A stretch of DNA of 64,000 nucleotides from Uliginosibacterium sp036017065 (GCF_036017065.1 NZ_JAYXHR010000002.1:372001-436000), one strand, 5' to 3'. Positions 1 to 8,328 are shown, numbered from the stretch's first letter. The notes: generated by a model from the letters alone, not told the origin. Numbers and translations: made by a program.

Positions 1-1
1 C

Positions 2-244
2 ATCCTGGTGGACGACGTGCTCTACACCGGCCGCACCACGCGTGCCGCGCTGAACGAGCTGTTCGACTACGGCCGCCCGCTACGCGTGGACCTCGCGGTG
101 CTGATCGACCGCGGCGAACGCGAACTGCCCATCGCGCCGCGCTACTGTGCGCTCACGCTGACCGAGCCGCTCGCAGCCGGCCAGCACCTGCGCCTGCACA
201 AGGGCGAGGACGGCGCGCTGGACCTCAGCATCGTCAGCCGCTGA
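2..244 (+). CDS. pyrR: PyrR bifunctional regulator / uracil phosphoribosyltransferase (3' part)
   Basis: This is the C-terminal part of a PRPP-binding phosphoribosyltransferase; the 5' end lies outside the window. The reading frame is open from the first bases and begins with the PRPP loop ILVDDVLYTGRT, the signature of PyrR, followed by RALNELFDYGRP-like and VLIDRG elements that also fit the family. PyrR converts uracil and PRPP to UMP and in some bacteria controls pyr mRNA. The nearby pyrB and pyrC-like genes on the same strand support the call, although a gene on the opposite strand separates them from pyrR here. The protein ends about 79 residues into the window. Family assignment is firm; whether this copy regulates RNA is not visible. 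Confidence 0.9.
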   Translation: MLVDDVLYTGRTTRAALNELFDYGRPLRVDLAVLIDRGERELPIAPRYCALTLTEPLAAGQHLRLHKGEDGALDLSIVSR

Positions 245-264
245 AGCCGGGGTTCAACCCGGCT
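245..264 (+). terminator. Stem-loop just after pyrR
   Basis: A perfect 7-bp stem (AGCCGGG / CCCGGCT) with a 6-nt loop starts one base after the pyrR stop codon. There is no T run, so it may be a weak terminator or an mRNA 3' stabiliser. A second small dyad, TCAGGGC/GCCCTGA at 285-302, overlaps the stop codon of the converging gene. Confidence 0.35.
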
Positions 265-284
265 CCACCCTCACTCCGGCCGCG

Positions 285-1646
285 TCAGGGCTGATGCCCT
301 GACGGCGCCTTCGTCGGCCAGCTCGTCACCTTGGCCAGGGCCACGTCCAGCGCGTCGCGCACCGGCCCGTAGCGCTCGCCCCAGGGGTCGTTTGCGTCGT
401 CGCGCTGGTCGAAGAACAACGCGATGTCCACGTCCGGATTCGGCTGGTAGGCCACCACGAAGCTGCCCGGGATGCTGCCGTAGAACAGGTACAGGCAATG
501 GCACGGGAAATCGCTCTTGCGCACGCCGCTGATCCAGTACGCCGACAGGAACTTCGAGTAGGCGCGCGCGGTGGCCTGCAACATGCCGGCCCCGCCGCCG
601 CTCTCGATGTGGAAACCGCCGTAGGCCAGTGGCACGTTGAGCGGGCCGTTGTCATAGACGTTGCGGTACTGCCCCGGCTCGTTCGGCGTCGAATACCAGG
701 GCTCGCGCGTGTCGAGGTCGGCCGTGCGGGTGCCGGCAAGCTTGATGTCGCTGGCGGCGATGCCCAGCGGCTGCAACACTGATTGCTGCAGGTAGGCGAC
801 ATACGACTTGCCCGCCGCCTTCTCGATGACGGCGCCGAGCACCACGTAGCCGAAGTTGGAGTAGTGCTGCTGGCTGCCGGGCTCGAAGTCCAGGGTGCGG
901 TTGCCGAGATGGTGGCGGAGGATGTCGTTGCGCGACGGCGGCGACGGCACGCCGAGGTTGGTGGCGACCAGTCGCACGTCGTCGGTCGGGTTGCCGGAGA
1001 TCGATGCATTCAGGCCACCGGCGTGGTCCAGCAGGTGCTGCACGGTCACCTTTGCCAGGCGCGGATCGGGATTCACCAGCCCGGTGACGGTCAGGATGCA
1101 ACGGCTCTGCCCGCTGATGCAGAACACCGGATCGCTGAGCCGCAGCCTGCCCTCGCGCTCCAGGGCGTAGACCTGCGCGTTGGTCAGCATCTTGGTCAGG
1201 CTCGCCAGGCGGAAACTGCCGCCGTAGCCCATCCTGGTCTTGCAGGCGTTGTCCTGCCAGCCGTAGCCGCGCTCCAGCACCACCGTGCCCTTGTAGCGCA
1301 CCACCAGGTTGGCAGCGGGGATCTGGCGGTCGCGGATGAAGGTCTTCACCGCGCCGTCGATGGATTTCAGCGCGTCCACGTAGGTACCGGTCGCCGCCAG
1401 CGACTTGCTGACCCAGCACGGCGTCGTGGCGGCGGCCGTCGCGGACAGCGCAGTGTCCGTGCCGGCCACCATCGGGGCGACGCGGGCGGTGGCGGCCGGA
1501 GGCGCGGATGAGGCCGCCGGCGCCGGTGGCACCCGCCAGGGGGCGGGGCCGCTGAGGCTGCCGCGCGGGGTGACGATCACGTCGGCGGCCCAGGCCGGGG
1601 ACGCCGCCACGAAGGCGACGAGGGCGAACGCTGAGAGGTGCTGCAT
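285..1646 (-). CDS. Exported serine hydrolase, beta-lactamase / penicillin-binding-protein fold
   Basis: A 453-residue protein of the class C beta-lactamase-like family, which includes esterases, D-aminopeptidases and DD-peptidase relatives. The start at 1646 is chosen because AAGGAG lies just upstream and the protein then begins with a clear signal peptide (hydrophobic stretch ending AWA-AD near residue 20). The nucleophile motif SLTK lies near residue 149 and the YSN motif near residue 261; both are needed for the acyl-serine mechanism. A C-terminal KTG-like box is not obvious; GGFHIESGG may occupy that place. Residues about 20-75 are low-complexity Ala/Pro. It sits between pyrR and pyrB on the opposite strand, so it is not part of the pyr operon. 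Substrate unknown. Confidence 0.85.
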   Translation of the reverse strand: MQHLSAFALVAFVAASPAWAADVIVTPRGSLSGPAPWRVPPAPAASSAPPAATARVAPMVAGTDTALSATAAATTPCWVSKSLAATGTYVDALKSIDGAVKTFIRDRQIPAANLVVRYKGTVVLERGYGWQDNACKTRMGYGGSFRLASLTKMLTNAQVYALEREGRLRLSDPVFCISGQSRCILTVTGLVNPDPRLAKVTVQHLLDHAGGLNASISGNPTDDVRLVATNLGVPSPPSRNDILRHHLGNRTLDFEPGSQQHYSNFGYVVLGAVIEKAAGKSYVAYLQQSVLQPLGIAASDIKLAGTRTADLDTREPWYSTPNEPGQYRNVYDNGPLNVPLAYGGFHIESGGGAGMLQATARAYSKFLSAYWISGVRKSDFPCHCLYLFYGSIPGSFVVAYQPNPDVDIALFFDQRDDANDPWGERYGPVRDALDVALAKVTSWPTKAPSGHQP

Positions 1647-1990
1647 GGTGCTGCTCCTTGCTGCGGGGGGAAACCTGCTCCCCACCCTCCCCGCAGGCGC
1701 CGCCTGAAGCGGTCTCTGTCCGGCTTTGACTACACGTTTACCCTTATTTTGTGCAACGCAGCATGCGCGTCGATGAATTTTGCTTTGCGACCACTCGTTC
1801 TGCCCGACAGTACAGTCAGGCCCGTCGCGTTGTCTGACAGCGACAGCGGCCGCGACGACAGGGAGACAGACAAAAGCAGGCGCAACCGGGGTGCGGCGAG
1901 GGGGTGCTTGTGGGACAATTCGCGCCGCGCAGCGGCCGGCGTTGCGCGACCGCCCGGGGTGCCGGTCCGGGCGCTCCGACAGGGACATCC
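1647..1990. other. Divergent intergenic region upstream of pyrB and the serine hydrolase
   Basis: This 344-bp region separates two diverging genes. An AT-rich patch at about 1725-1760 contains TTGACT and a T-rich stretch and is the most promoter-like part. A GACAAT hexamer at 1914-1919 could be a -10 box for pyrB, but its -35 partner is poor. I see no attenuator hairpin or pyrR-binding leader that I could defend. Confidence 0.4.
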
Positions 1991-2950
1991 ATGCACAACC
2001 CGCAGTTGAACAAGCACGGCGAGCTGCAGCACCTGCTCACGCTCGACGGCCTGCCCAAGGCCATCCTTTCCCAGATCCTCGACATCGCGGCGCCGTTCAC
2101 CGAAGTGGCCGAGCGCGAAGTCAAGAAACTCCCCCTCCTTCGCGGCAAGAGCGTGTTCAACCTGTTCTTCGAGAACAGCACGCGTACCCGCACCACCTTC
2201 GAGATCGCGGCCAAACGCCTGTCGGCCGACGTGATCAACCTCAACGTGTCGACCAGCTCCACCGCCAAGGGCGAGACCCTGCTGGACACGGTGGACAACC
2301 TGTGTGCGATGCAGGCCGACATGTTCGTGGTGCGCCACGCTTCGAGCGGCGCGCCCTACCTGATCGCCGAGCACCTGCAGCGCACCGGCCGCGACCACAT
2401 CCACGTGGTGAACGCCGGCGATGGCCGCCATGCCCACCCCACGCAGGGGCTGCTGGACATGTACACCATCCGCCACTACAAGCGCGACTTCACCAACCTC
2501 ACGGTGGCGGTGGTGGGCGACGTGCTGCACTCCCGCGTGGCGCGCAGCGAGATCGCCGCGCTGACGACGCTGGGCGTGCCGGAGATCCGCGTCATCGGCC
2601 CCAAGACCCTGCTGCCCACCGACATCCACCGCATGGGCGTGCAGGTCTATCACGACATGCGTGAAGGGCTGAAAGGCGTGGATGTGGTGATGATGCTGCG
2701 CCTGCAGAACGAGCGCATGAACGGCGCCCTGCTGCCGTCCAGCCAGGAGTACTTCAAGTTCTACGGCCTCACCCAGGACAAGCTGGCGCTGGCCAAGCCG
2801 GATGCCATCGTGCTGCACCCCGGCCCGATGAACCGCGGCGTCGAGATCGACTCCGCCGTGGCCGACGGCGGTAATGCCGTGATCCTGCCGCAGGTGACCT
2901 TCGGCATCGCCGTTCGCATGGCGGTCATGTCGATGCTGGCGGGGAGCTGA
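1991..2950 (+). CDS. pyrB: Aspartate carbamoyltransferase catalytic chain PyrB
   Basis: Catalyses carbamoyl phosphate plus L-aspartate to N-carbamoyl-L-aspartate, the first committed step of pyrimidine synthesis, in the cytoplasm. The 319-residue length is normal. The carbamoyl-phosphate motif FFENSTRTRTTFE is at about residues 58-70, and the C-terminal domain carries HPGPMNRGVEI, another family signature. The ATG at 1991 follows AGGGACATCC and gives a short N-terminal extension before the conserved core. The next gene starts 5 bp after the stop and encodes an inactive dihydroorotase homologue, which in Pseudomonas-type ATCases forms a dodecamer with PyrB. That partnership is inferred from known systems. 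Very confident of the enzyme. Confidence 0.97.
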   Translation: MHNPQLNKHGELQHLLTLDGLPKAILSQILDIAAPFTEVAEREVKKLPLLRGKSVFNLFFENSTRTRTTFEIAAKRLSADVINLNVSTSSTAKGETLLDTVDNLCAMQADMFVVRHASSGAPYLIAEHLQRTGRDHIHVVNAGDGRHAHPTQGLLDMYTIRHYKRDFTNLTVAVVGDVLHSRVARSEIAALTTLGVPEIRVIGPKTLLPTDIHRMGVQVYHDMREGLKGVDVVMMLRLQNERMNGALLPSSQEYFKFYGLTQDKLALAKPDAIVLHPGPMNRGVEIDSAVADGGNAVILPQVTFGIAVRMAVMSMLAGS

Positions 2951-2955
2951 ACAGA

Positions 2956-4233
2956 ATGCACATCCATATCCAGAACGGCCGCGTCATCGACCCGGCGAAC
3001 AATGTCGACGCGAAGCAGGACGTCTTCATCGTCGACGACAAGATCGCCGCACTCGGTCAGGCGCCCTCGGGCTTCAAGGCAGACAAGGTGATCGATGCCA
3101 GCGGCCTCGTCGTGGCACCCGGCCTCATCGACCTCGCCGCGCGCCTGCGTGAGCCCGGCTTCGAATACCGCGCCACGCTGGAATCCGAGATGCAGGCGGC
3201 GATGGCCGGCGGCATCACCAGCCTGGCCTGCCCGCCGGACACCGATCCGGTGCTGGACGAGCCCGGCCTGGTCGAGATGCTGTGCTTCCGCGCCAAGAAC
3301 CTGAACTGCGCGCACGTCTACCCCGTGGGCGCGCTGACCACCAAGCTGGAAGGCAAGCGCATCACCGAGATGGCCGAGCTGGTCGAGGCAGGTTGCGTGG
3401 CCTTCAGCCAGGCCAACACGCCCATCGTCGACACCCAGGTGCTGATGCGCGCCATGCAGTACGCCGCCACCTTCGGCTTCCGCGTCTGGCTGCAGGCCAT
3501 CGACCCCTACCTGTCGCGCGGCGGCATGGCGCACGACGGCGAAGTGGCTTCGCGCATGGGCCTGGCCGGCATCCCGGTGGAAGCCGAGACCGTCGCGCTG
3601 GATGCCTACCTGCGCCTGGCGAAGAACACCGGCGTGAAACTGCACGTCACCCGCCTGTCATCCGCCGCCGGGCTGGAGGCGATCGACCGTGCCCGTGCCG
3701 AAGGGCTGGACGTCACCTGTGACGTCGGCGTGCATTACCTGCACCTGTCCGACATGGACATCGGCTACTTCAACCCGCAGTGCTACGTGGTGCCGCCACT
3801 GCGCAGCCAGCGCGACCGCGACGCCCTGCGCCGCGGCCTCGCCGACGGTCGCGTCAATGCCGTGTGTTCCGACCACACGCCGGTGGACGACGACGCCAAG
3901 CAGGCGCCCTTCGCCGAGAGCGAGCCGGGCATGACCGGGCTGGAACTGCTGCTGCCGCTGACGCTGAAGTGGGCGAAGGAGCAGGGCGTGTCGCTGCCGC
4001 AGGCGCTGTCGCGGGTGACCGCGGATGCCGCCCGCATCATGGGCATCACCAAGGCCGGCCACCTGCAGCCCGGTGCCCGCGCCGACGTGTGCATCTTCGA
4101 CCCCGACACGCTGCAGACGGTCAGCCGCGAGCAGCTGCGCAGCCAGGGCAAGAACACGCCCTTCCTCGGCTTCGAGCTGCCGGGCATCGTGCGTTACACG
4201 CTGGTCGAAGGCCGCGTGATGTTCGGCGGCTGA
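2956..4233 (+). CDS. pyrX: Dihydroorotase-like protein (PyrC'/PyrX type), metal ligands missing
   Basis: A 425-residue amidohydrolase-fold protein directly behind pyrB. It has the class I dihydroorotase frame (VAPGLIDL...REPG near residue 55, SDHTP near residue 310, PGMTGLE). However, the metal-binding His-x-His between DL and REPG is replaced by AAR (DLAARLREPG), so an active binuclear zinc site is not expected. This matches the known PyrC' subunit, a non-catalytic dihydroorotase homologue that stabilises the PyrB dodecamer in Pseudomonas and relatives. A functional dihydroorotase should be encoded elsewhere. The gene probably shares the pyrB transcript and ends before a strong terminator at 4304-4328. 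Automatic annotation may label it simply dihydroorotase; I favour the structural role. Confidence 0.88.
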   Translation: MHIHIQNGRVIDPANNVDAKQDVFIVDDKIAALGQAPSGFKADKVIDASGLVVAPGLIDLAARLREPGFEYRATLESEMQAAMAGGITSLACPPDTDPVLDEPGLVEMLCFRAKNLNCAHVYPVGALTTKLEGKRITEMAELVEAGCVAFSQANTPIVDTQVLMRAMQYAATFGFRVWLQAIDPYLSRGGMAHDGEVASRMGLAGIPVEAETVALDAYLRLAKNTGVKLHVTRLSSAAGLEAIDRARAEGLDVTCDVGVHYLHLSDMDIGYFNPQCYVVPPLRSQRDRDALRRGLADGRVNAVCSDHTPVDDDAKQAPFAESEPGMTGLELLLPLTLKWAKEQGVSLPQALSRVTADAARIMGITKAGHLQPGARADVCIFDPDTLQTVSREQLRSQGKNTPFLGFELPGIVRYTLVEGRVMFGG

Positions 4234-4303
4234 GCCGGCGTCATCGCATCGGGTGCGGACCAACACGGCGGCCGGAGTGACGACTGGCCGCAGAGAATGA
4301 AAC

Positions 4304-4328
4304 CGGCCGGTTCCATCCGGCCGTTTTT
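4304..4328 (+). terminator. Rho-independent terminator of the pyr unit
   Basis: A 7-bp GC stem (CGGCCGG / CCGGCCG) with a 6-nt loop is followed at once by TTTTT. It lies 70 bp after the pyrC-like stop codon and before the converging DUF922 gene. Confidence 0.85.
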
Positions 4329-4368
4329 CATGGGCGAGAACGCCAGGGGTCCGCGGATTGGCGATTGC

Positions 4369-4974
4369 TCAGCCCGGCTCTGCGAACACCGCACCCTGGG
4401 TGCGGCCGTGTTCCGTCGTGGCGTCATAACGGCGGTCGCGCTCGGCGTACTCCGCGATCGTCTTCTTGCCCGTCTCGTTGGCCCGGGCTTCCAGTTGCTT
4501 GCAGTCGTCCATCTCCGGCAGCGCTGCGAGACGCCAGTCGAGCGTCAACCCGGCCTCCTTGCCGATCGCCTGGTGGCCGCGCTCGTGGGTCTTCAATGCG
4601 GGCAGGAAACGGTCGAAGGCCTGCTGCTGCGCCGACGTTCCACCGACCAGCCTGGGCAAGGTGATGAGGGTCGTGACCATCACCGTGCGCTTGGTGATGC
4701 GGCAACGTCCGCTGGCCTGCACGGCGGTGGCGATCCGCCACTCGATGGTCCATTTGGTGTTGCCATGGAATACCTTGCCGTCGCGCTTCACCGGCGAGGC
4801 CGCGTTGAGCGCCGCCAGCGCCGTGCTGCCCGGCGTCACCGTGGCGGTGTAGAAATCCTCGTCGACGAACTCGGTGAGGTCGGCGCGGGCCACGCGTGGC
4901 AGGCTGGCCAGGACGAGCACGGCCATCACCGCGCGCATCTTCTGCCGGACGTGTTTCGGGAAAGGGGACAGCAT
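4369..4974 (-). CDS. Exported DUF922 putative zinc protease
   Basis: A 201-residue protein with an N-terminal signal peptide (hydrophobic core ending RVARA-DL). The DUF922 hallmark is HERGHQ near residue 129, an HExxH-type sequence expected to bind zinc, followed by a conserved Glu/Asn-rich helix (EARANETGKK). Proteolytic activity is predicted from the motif only. The substrate is unknown and the location is probably periplasmic. The longest frame starts at 4974; an inner ATG at 4938 gives a more compact signal peptide and has a weak purine-rich site before it, so the start is uncertain. It converges with the pyr unit and diverges from the His-rich exported protein at 5178. Confidence 0.75.
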   Translation of the reverse strand: MLSPFPKHVRQKMRAVMAVLVLASLPRVARADLTEFVDEDFYTATVTPGSTALAALNAASPVKRDGKVFHGNTKWTIEWRIATAVQASGRCRITKRTVMVTTLITLPRLVGGTSAQQQAFDRFLPALKTHERGHQAIGKEAGLTLDWRLAALPEMDDCKQLEARANETGKKTIAEYAERDRRYDATTEHGRTQGAVFAEPG

Positions 4975-5177
4975 GGGTCGTTTCCGTTTTTCAGGGCCAC
5001 CGGGCGGAGGTTGATGCGTCAGTCGCAGCCGAGGGGCTGATCAGCATCGTCCGACACAGCTCCGGGTTGCGCATGTTGCATGCTGGAAGCGCGAGCCGTC
5101 CATCGCCGACTTGCGGTGTCAGCCTGCCGCCTGCCACGGCCGTTGTCATCGGCGCTACCGCCATCCAGGAGAAAACC

Positions 5178-5603
5178 ATGATTACAAAAATCCTGTGCGC
5201 TGCCAGCCTGGCAGCCCTCACCTTACAGGCCTCCGCCGCCGACGTGGGCGTGTCGATCAGTGTCGGCGAGCCGGGTTTCTACGGCCGCATCGACATCGGC
5301 GATTATCCCCGTCCGCGCGTCATCTACGCCGAGCCCGTCATCATCCAGCCAGTGCCGGCCGGCGTGGTGTACCGGCCGGTCTACCTCCACGTCCCGCCCG
5401 GTCACGCCAAGAACTGGCGCAAGCACTGCAAGCACTACGACGCCTGTGGCCGCCCGGTCTACTTCGTGGAGGAGCGCTGGTACAGCGACGTCTACGTGCC
5501 GGCCTACCATGAGAAACACCACGGCCCCAAGGGACACGGCAAGCCGCACCCGCACGAGAAAGGCCACGGCAAGGGCGAGAAGGGCAAGGGTCACAAGGAC
5601 TGA
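5178..5603 (+). CDS. Small exported protein with His/Lys/Gly-rich tail
   Basis: A 141-residue protein. The ATG at 5178 follows AGGAGA at good spacing and starts a signal peptide (about 21 residues, ending QASA-AD). The mature part is Pro/Tyr-rich (PVPAGVVYRPVY), then has VPPGHAKNWRKHCKHY, a pattern seen in uncharacterised small exported proteins of beta- and gammaproteobacteria. Two cysteines near residues 90 and 96 could pair. The last 35 or so residues are almost only His, Lys, Gly, Glu and Pro, suggesting metal or polyanion binding, but nothing more can be claimed. A strong terminator follows. Function unknown. Confidence 0.75.
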   Translation: MITKILCAASLAALTLQASAADVGVSISVGEPGFYGRIDIGDYPRPRVIYAEPVIIQPVPAGVVYRPVYLHVPPGHAKNWRKHCKHYDACGRPVYFVEERWYSDVYVPAYHEKHHGPKGHGKPHPHEKGHGKGEKGKGHKD

Positions 5604-5648
5604 GCCGCAACCTTGGGCACACGCCCGCCGGGCCAGCCGTAAATGATG

Positions 5649-5676
5649 AAGGCCCGCTACCTCGGTAGCGGGCCTT
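5649..5676. terminator. Bidirectional terminator between converging genes
   Basis: A perfect 13-bp inverted repeat (AAGGCCCGCTACC / GGTAGCGGGCCTT) with a 2-nt loop lies between the His-rich protein gene and the 3' end of ahpF. The A and T ends allow termination in both directions. Confidence 0.85.
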
Positions 5677-5698
5677 CCGTTCGTGCAAACGGCTATCG

Positions 5699-7276
5699 TC
5701 AGGCTGCGGCGGCCACCGGCTCCGGCGTGCGGATCAGGTAGTCGAACGCGGACAGCGCGGCCTTGGCCCCTTCACCCGTGGCGATGATGATCTGCTTGTA
5801 CGGCACCGTCGTCACGTCACCCGCGGCGAACACACCGGGAATGTTGGTGTGGCACTTGTCGTCGATGATGATCTCGCCGAAGCGGGACAGCTCCACCGTG
5901 CCCTTCAGGAAGTCGGTGTTGGGCACCAGGCCGATCTGCACGAACACACCTTCCAGTTCCACGTGCTTCGCCTCGCCGTTGGTACGGTCGGTGAAGCGGA
6001 TGCCGTTGAGCTTCGTACCGTCGCCGGTCAGCTCGGTGGTCTGCGCCATGGTGTGGATCGTGACGTTGGGCAGGCTCTTCAGCTTGCTCACCAGCACCGC
6101 ATCGGCCTTCAGTTGCTCGCCGAATTCCAGCAAGGTCACGTGGGCGACGATGCCGGCGAGGTCGATCGCCGCCTCGACGCCGGAGTTGCCGCCGCCGATC
6201 ACCGCCACGCGCTTGCCTTTGAACAACGGGCCGTCGCAGTGCGGGCAGTAGGCCACGCCCTTGTTCTTGTACTCCTGCTCGCCGGGCACGCCGACGTTCC
6301 TCCAGCGCGCGCCGGTACTCAGGATGACGCTGCGGCTCTTCAGGGTGCCGCCGTTTTCCAGTTCAACGGTGATGAAGCCGCCTTCCTCGCTGGCCGGAAC
6401 GATCTTCTTCGCGCGCTGCAGGTTCATGATGTCCACGTCGTAGGCACGCACGTGCGACTCCAGCGCAGCGGCGAACTTCGGCCCTTCGGTTTCCATGACG
6501 GAGACGAAGTTCTCGATCGCCAGCGTGTCGTTCACCTGGCCACCGAAGCGCTCGGCGGCGATGCCGGTGCGGATGCCCTTGCGTGCGGCATACACCGCGG
6601 CCGCGGCACCGGCCGGGCCACCGCCGACGATCAGCACGTCGAAGGCGTCACGGGCAGACAGCTTGGCGGCGTCACGCGCAGCCGCACCGGTATCCAGCTT
6701 GGCGATCAGTTCTTCCACCGTCACGCGGCCGGAATTGAAGTGCTGGCCATTCAGGAACACGCTGGGCACGGCCATCACGTCGCGCTCGGTCACCTCCGCC
6801 TGGAACAGGCCACCGTCGATGATGGTGGTCTTCACCTTCGGGTTGTAGATGGCCATCAGCGACAGGGCCTGCACCACGTCCGGACAGTTGTGGCAGGACA
6901 GCGACATGTAGACCTCGAAGTTGTAGTCACCGTCGAGCGACTTGATCTGCTCGATGACCTCGGGCTCCACCTTGGGCGGATGACCGCCGGTCCACAACAG
7001 CGCCAGCACCAGCGAGGTGAACTCGTGGCCGAGCGGAATCGCCGCAAAGCGCAGGCTGTTCGTCGCGCCGGCACGTTGCAGGGTGAAGGACGGACGGCGC
7101 GCATCCTGGCCATCGGTGCGCAGCGTGATCTTGTCGCTCATCGCATCGATGTCCTGCAGCAGGCCCAGCAGCTCGCGCGAGGATTCGCCGTCATCCAGCG
7201 AAGCGACGATCTCGAAGGGCAGGGTCACGCGCTGCAGATAGGCGGCGAGTTGTTCCTTGAGGGCTGCGTCCAGCAT
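5699..7276 (-). CDS. ahpF: Alkyl hydroperoxide reductase subunit F
   Basis: A flavoprotein disulfide reductase that passes electrons from NADH to AhpC. The 525 residues have the full AhpF layout: an N-terminal double-thioredoxin-fold domain with CHNC near residue 129, an FAD-binding GGGPAGAAAAVYAARKG near residue 215, the redox CPHC near residue 345, and an NADH-binding GGGNSG soon after. The ATG at 7276 is preferred over an in-frame ATG 15 bp upstream because AAAGGAAG lies 6 bp before it and the protein then begins MLDAAL like its homologues. It is downstream of ahpC, but the 250-bp spacer contains strong hairpins, so its expression may be lower than ahpC. Confidence 0.96.
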   Translation of the reverse strand: MLDAALKEQLAAYLQRVTLPFEIVASLDDGESSRELLGLLQDIDAMSDKITLRTDGQDARRPSFTLQRAGATNSLRFAAIPLGHEFTSLVLALLWTGGHPPKVEPEVIEQIKSLDGDYNFEVYMSLSCHNCPDVVQALSLMAIYNPKVKTTIIDGGLFQAEVTERDVMAVPSVFLNGQHFNSGRVTVEELIAKLDTGAAARDAAKLSARDAFDVLIVGGGPAGAAAAVYAARKGIRTGIAAERFGGQVNDTLAIENFVSVMETEGPKFAAALESHVRAYDVDIMNLQRAKKIVPASEEGGFITVELENGGTLKSRSVILSTGARWRNVGVPGEQEYKNKGVAYCPHCDGPLFKGKRVAVIGGGNSGVEAAIDLAGIVAHVTLLEFGEQLKADAVLVSKLKSLPNVTIHTMAQTTELTGDGTKLNGIRFTDRTNGEAKHVELEGVFVQIGLVPNTDFLKGTVELSRFGEIIIDDKCHTNIPGVFAAGDVTTVPYKQIIIATGEGAKAALSAFDYLIRTPEPVAAAA

Positions 7277-7321
7277 GGTGCTTCCTTTCATGTGTCACAC
7301 CACCTCGTGAGCGGTGCGTTG

Positions 7322-7382
7322 AAAAAACGAACGGGGCTTCGTTGAAAGCGCTCCAGGTCCGGCGCACTTTCAGCGAAACCCC
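7322..7382 (-). terminator. Attenuator-like hairpin between ahpC and ahpF
   Basis: Arms 7333-7348 and 7367-7382 pair at 14 of 16 positions around an 18-nt loop. On the minus strand the stem is followed 5 nt later by TTTTTT (7327-7322). This looks like an intrinsic terminator or attenuator placed just before ahpF. Confidence 0.6.
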
Positions 7383-7404
7383 GAGGGGTTCGCCGTACTG
7401 CGGT

Positions 7405-7528
7405 GATTCGATGCCAGAGACCGTCGCGAGCGGCCCGAGGTCGAAACGAGGAGCGGAAGCGTACAAGTCGTACGCTGAGCACCGCAGTTTCGAGATCGGG
7501 TCGCGCAGTAGGTCTATGGCGTCGAATC
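7405..7528. repeat. 124-bp nested imperfect palindrome after ahpC
   Basis: Three pairs of arms share one centre near 7467. The outer arms 7405-7422 and 7511-7528 match at 16 of 18 positions. The middle arms 7437-7447 and 7487-7497 match at 9 of 11. The core is GCGTAC-AAGTC-GTACGC (7459-7475). The element touches the ahpC stop codon. It could be an mRNA-stabilising structure, a REP-like element, or both. Confidence 0.75.
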
Positions 7529-8090
7529 AGATCTTGCCGACCAGGTCGAGCGACGGAGCGATCGTCTTCGCGCCATCGTTCCACTTGGCCGGGCAGACTT
7601 CACCCGGGTGAGCGGCGGTGTACTGGGCAGCCTTCAGCTTGCGCAGGGTTTCCTTCACGTCACGGGCGATTTCGTTGGAGTGGATTTCCAGGGTCTTGAT
7701 GACGCCGTCCGGGTTCACCACGAAGGTGCCGCGCAGGGACAGGCCTTCTTCCGGAATGTGCACGCCGAAGGCGTTGGTCAGCACGTGCGTGGGGTCGCCC
7801 ACCAGCGGGAACTTGGCCTTGCCGACAGCCGGCGAGGTCTCGTGCCACACCTTGTGCGAGAAATGCGTGTCGGTGGTGACGATGTACACCTCGGCACCCA
7901 GCTTCTGGAACTCGGCGTAGTTCTCGGCAGCGTCTTCGACTTCGGTCGGGCAGTTGAAGGTGAAGGCGGCCGGCATGAAGATCAGCACGGACCACTTGCC
8001 CTTCAGCGTCTGCTCGGTGACTTCGACGAACTTGCCGTTGTGGAAGGCCTGGGTCTTGAACGCGGGGACTTGGGTGTTGATCAAGGACAT
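7527..8090 (-). CDS. ahpC: Alkyl hydroperoxide reductase AhpC (2-Cys peroxiredoxin)
   Basis: Reduces hydrogen peroxide, organic peroxides and peroxynitrite, and is recycled by AhpF. The 187 residues match the AhpC subgroup length. The peroxidatic cysteine is in FTFNCPTE near residue 47 and the resolving cysteine in GEVCPAKW near residue 166. The ATG at 8090 follows AGGAGAAGTGAA. The gene is the first of an ahpC-ahpF pair, with structured RNA after its stop codon. The upstream AT-rich patch at about 8135-8200 holds a likely promoter and may bind a peroxide regulator such as OxyR, although I could not fit the full OxyR consensus. Confidence 0.97.
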   Translation of the reverse strand: MSLINTQVPAFKTQAFHNGKFVEVTEQTLKGKWSVLIFMPAAFTFNCPTEVEDAAENYAEFQKLGAEVYIVTTDTHFSHKVWHETSPAVGKAKFPLVGDPTHVLTNAFGVHIPEEGLSLRGTFVVNPDGVIKTLEIHSNEIARDVKETLRKLKAAQYTAAHPGEVCPAKWNDGAKTIAPSLDLVGKI

Positions 8091-8134
8091 TTCACTTCTC
8101 CTGTTTGAAAGGGTGGGGTCGTAAGACGGATTGA

Positions 8135-8164
8135 ATGCTACCCGCCGGTGCTTGATAGCTCCAA
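8135..8164 (-). promoter_or_regulatory. Candidate sigma-70 promoter of ahpC
   Basis: On the minus strand TTGGAG (8164-8159) and TAGCAT (8140-8135) are separated by 18 bp, about 45 bp before the ahpC ATG. AT-rich sequence continues upstream to about 8200, a plausible activator-binding site. Confidence 0.4.
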
Positions 8165-8328
8165 TTGATTGATGGCATTCACTGGATTGACTTTGGCTAT
8201 TGACGGCCACGTCGCCGCAAAGCCCGCCGCACCCGGGCTTCCCGCCGGGTCCGCCGGCCCGGTCGGGGCTGCCAGCCTGACATAAAAGCGTTGAAGGAGT
8301 GCGACGGCGCCAGGCGTTGAAGCACAAC

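Noticed and set aside
5849..7345. 498-codon plus-strand ORF antisense to ahpF
   Set aside because: It mirrors ahpF, has His/Gln-rich shadow composition and no domain or ribosome site.
8151..8200. OxyR binding site upstream of ahpC
   Set aside because: The patch is AT-rich and contains one ATAG element, but the four-element spacing does not fit well enough to call a site.
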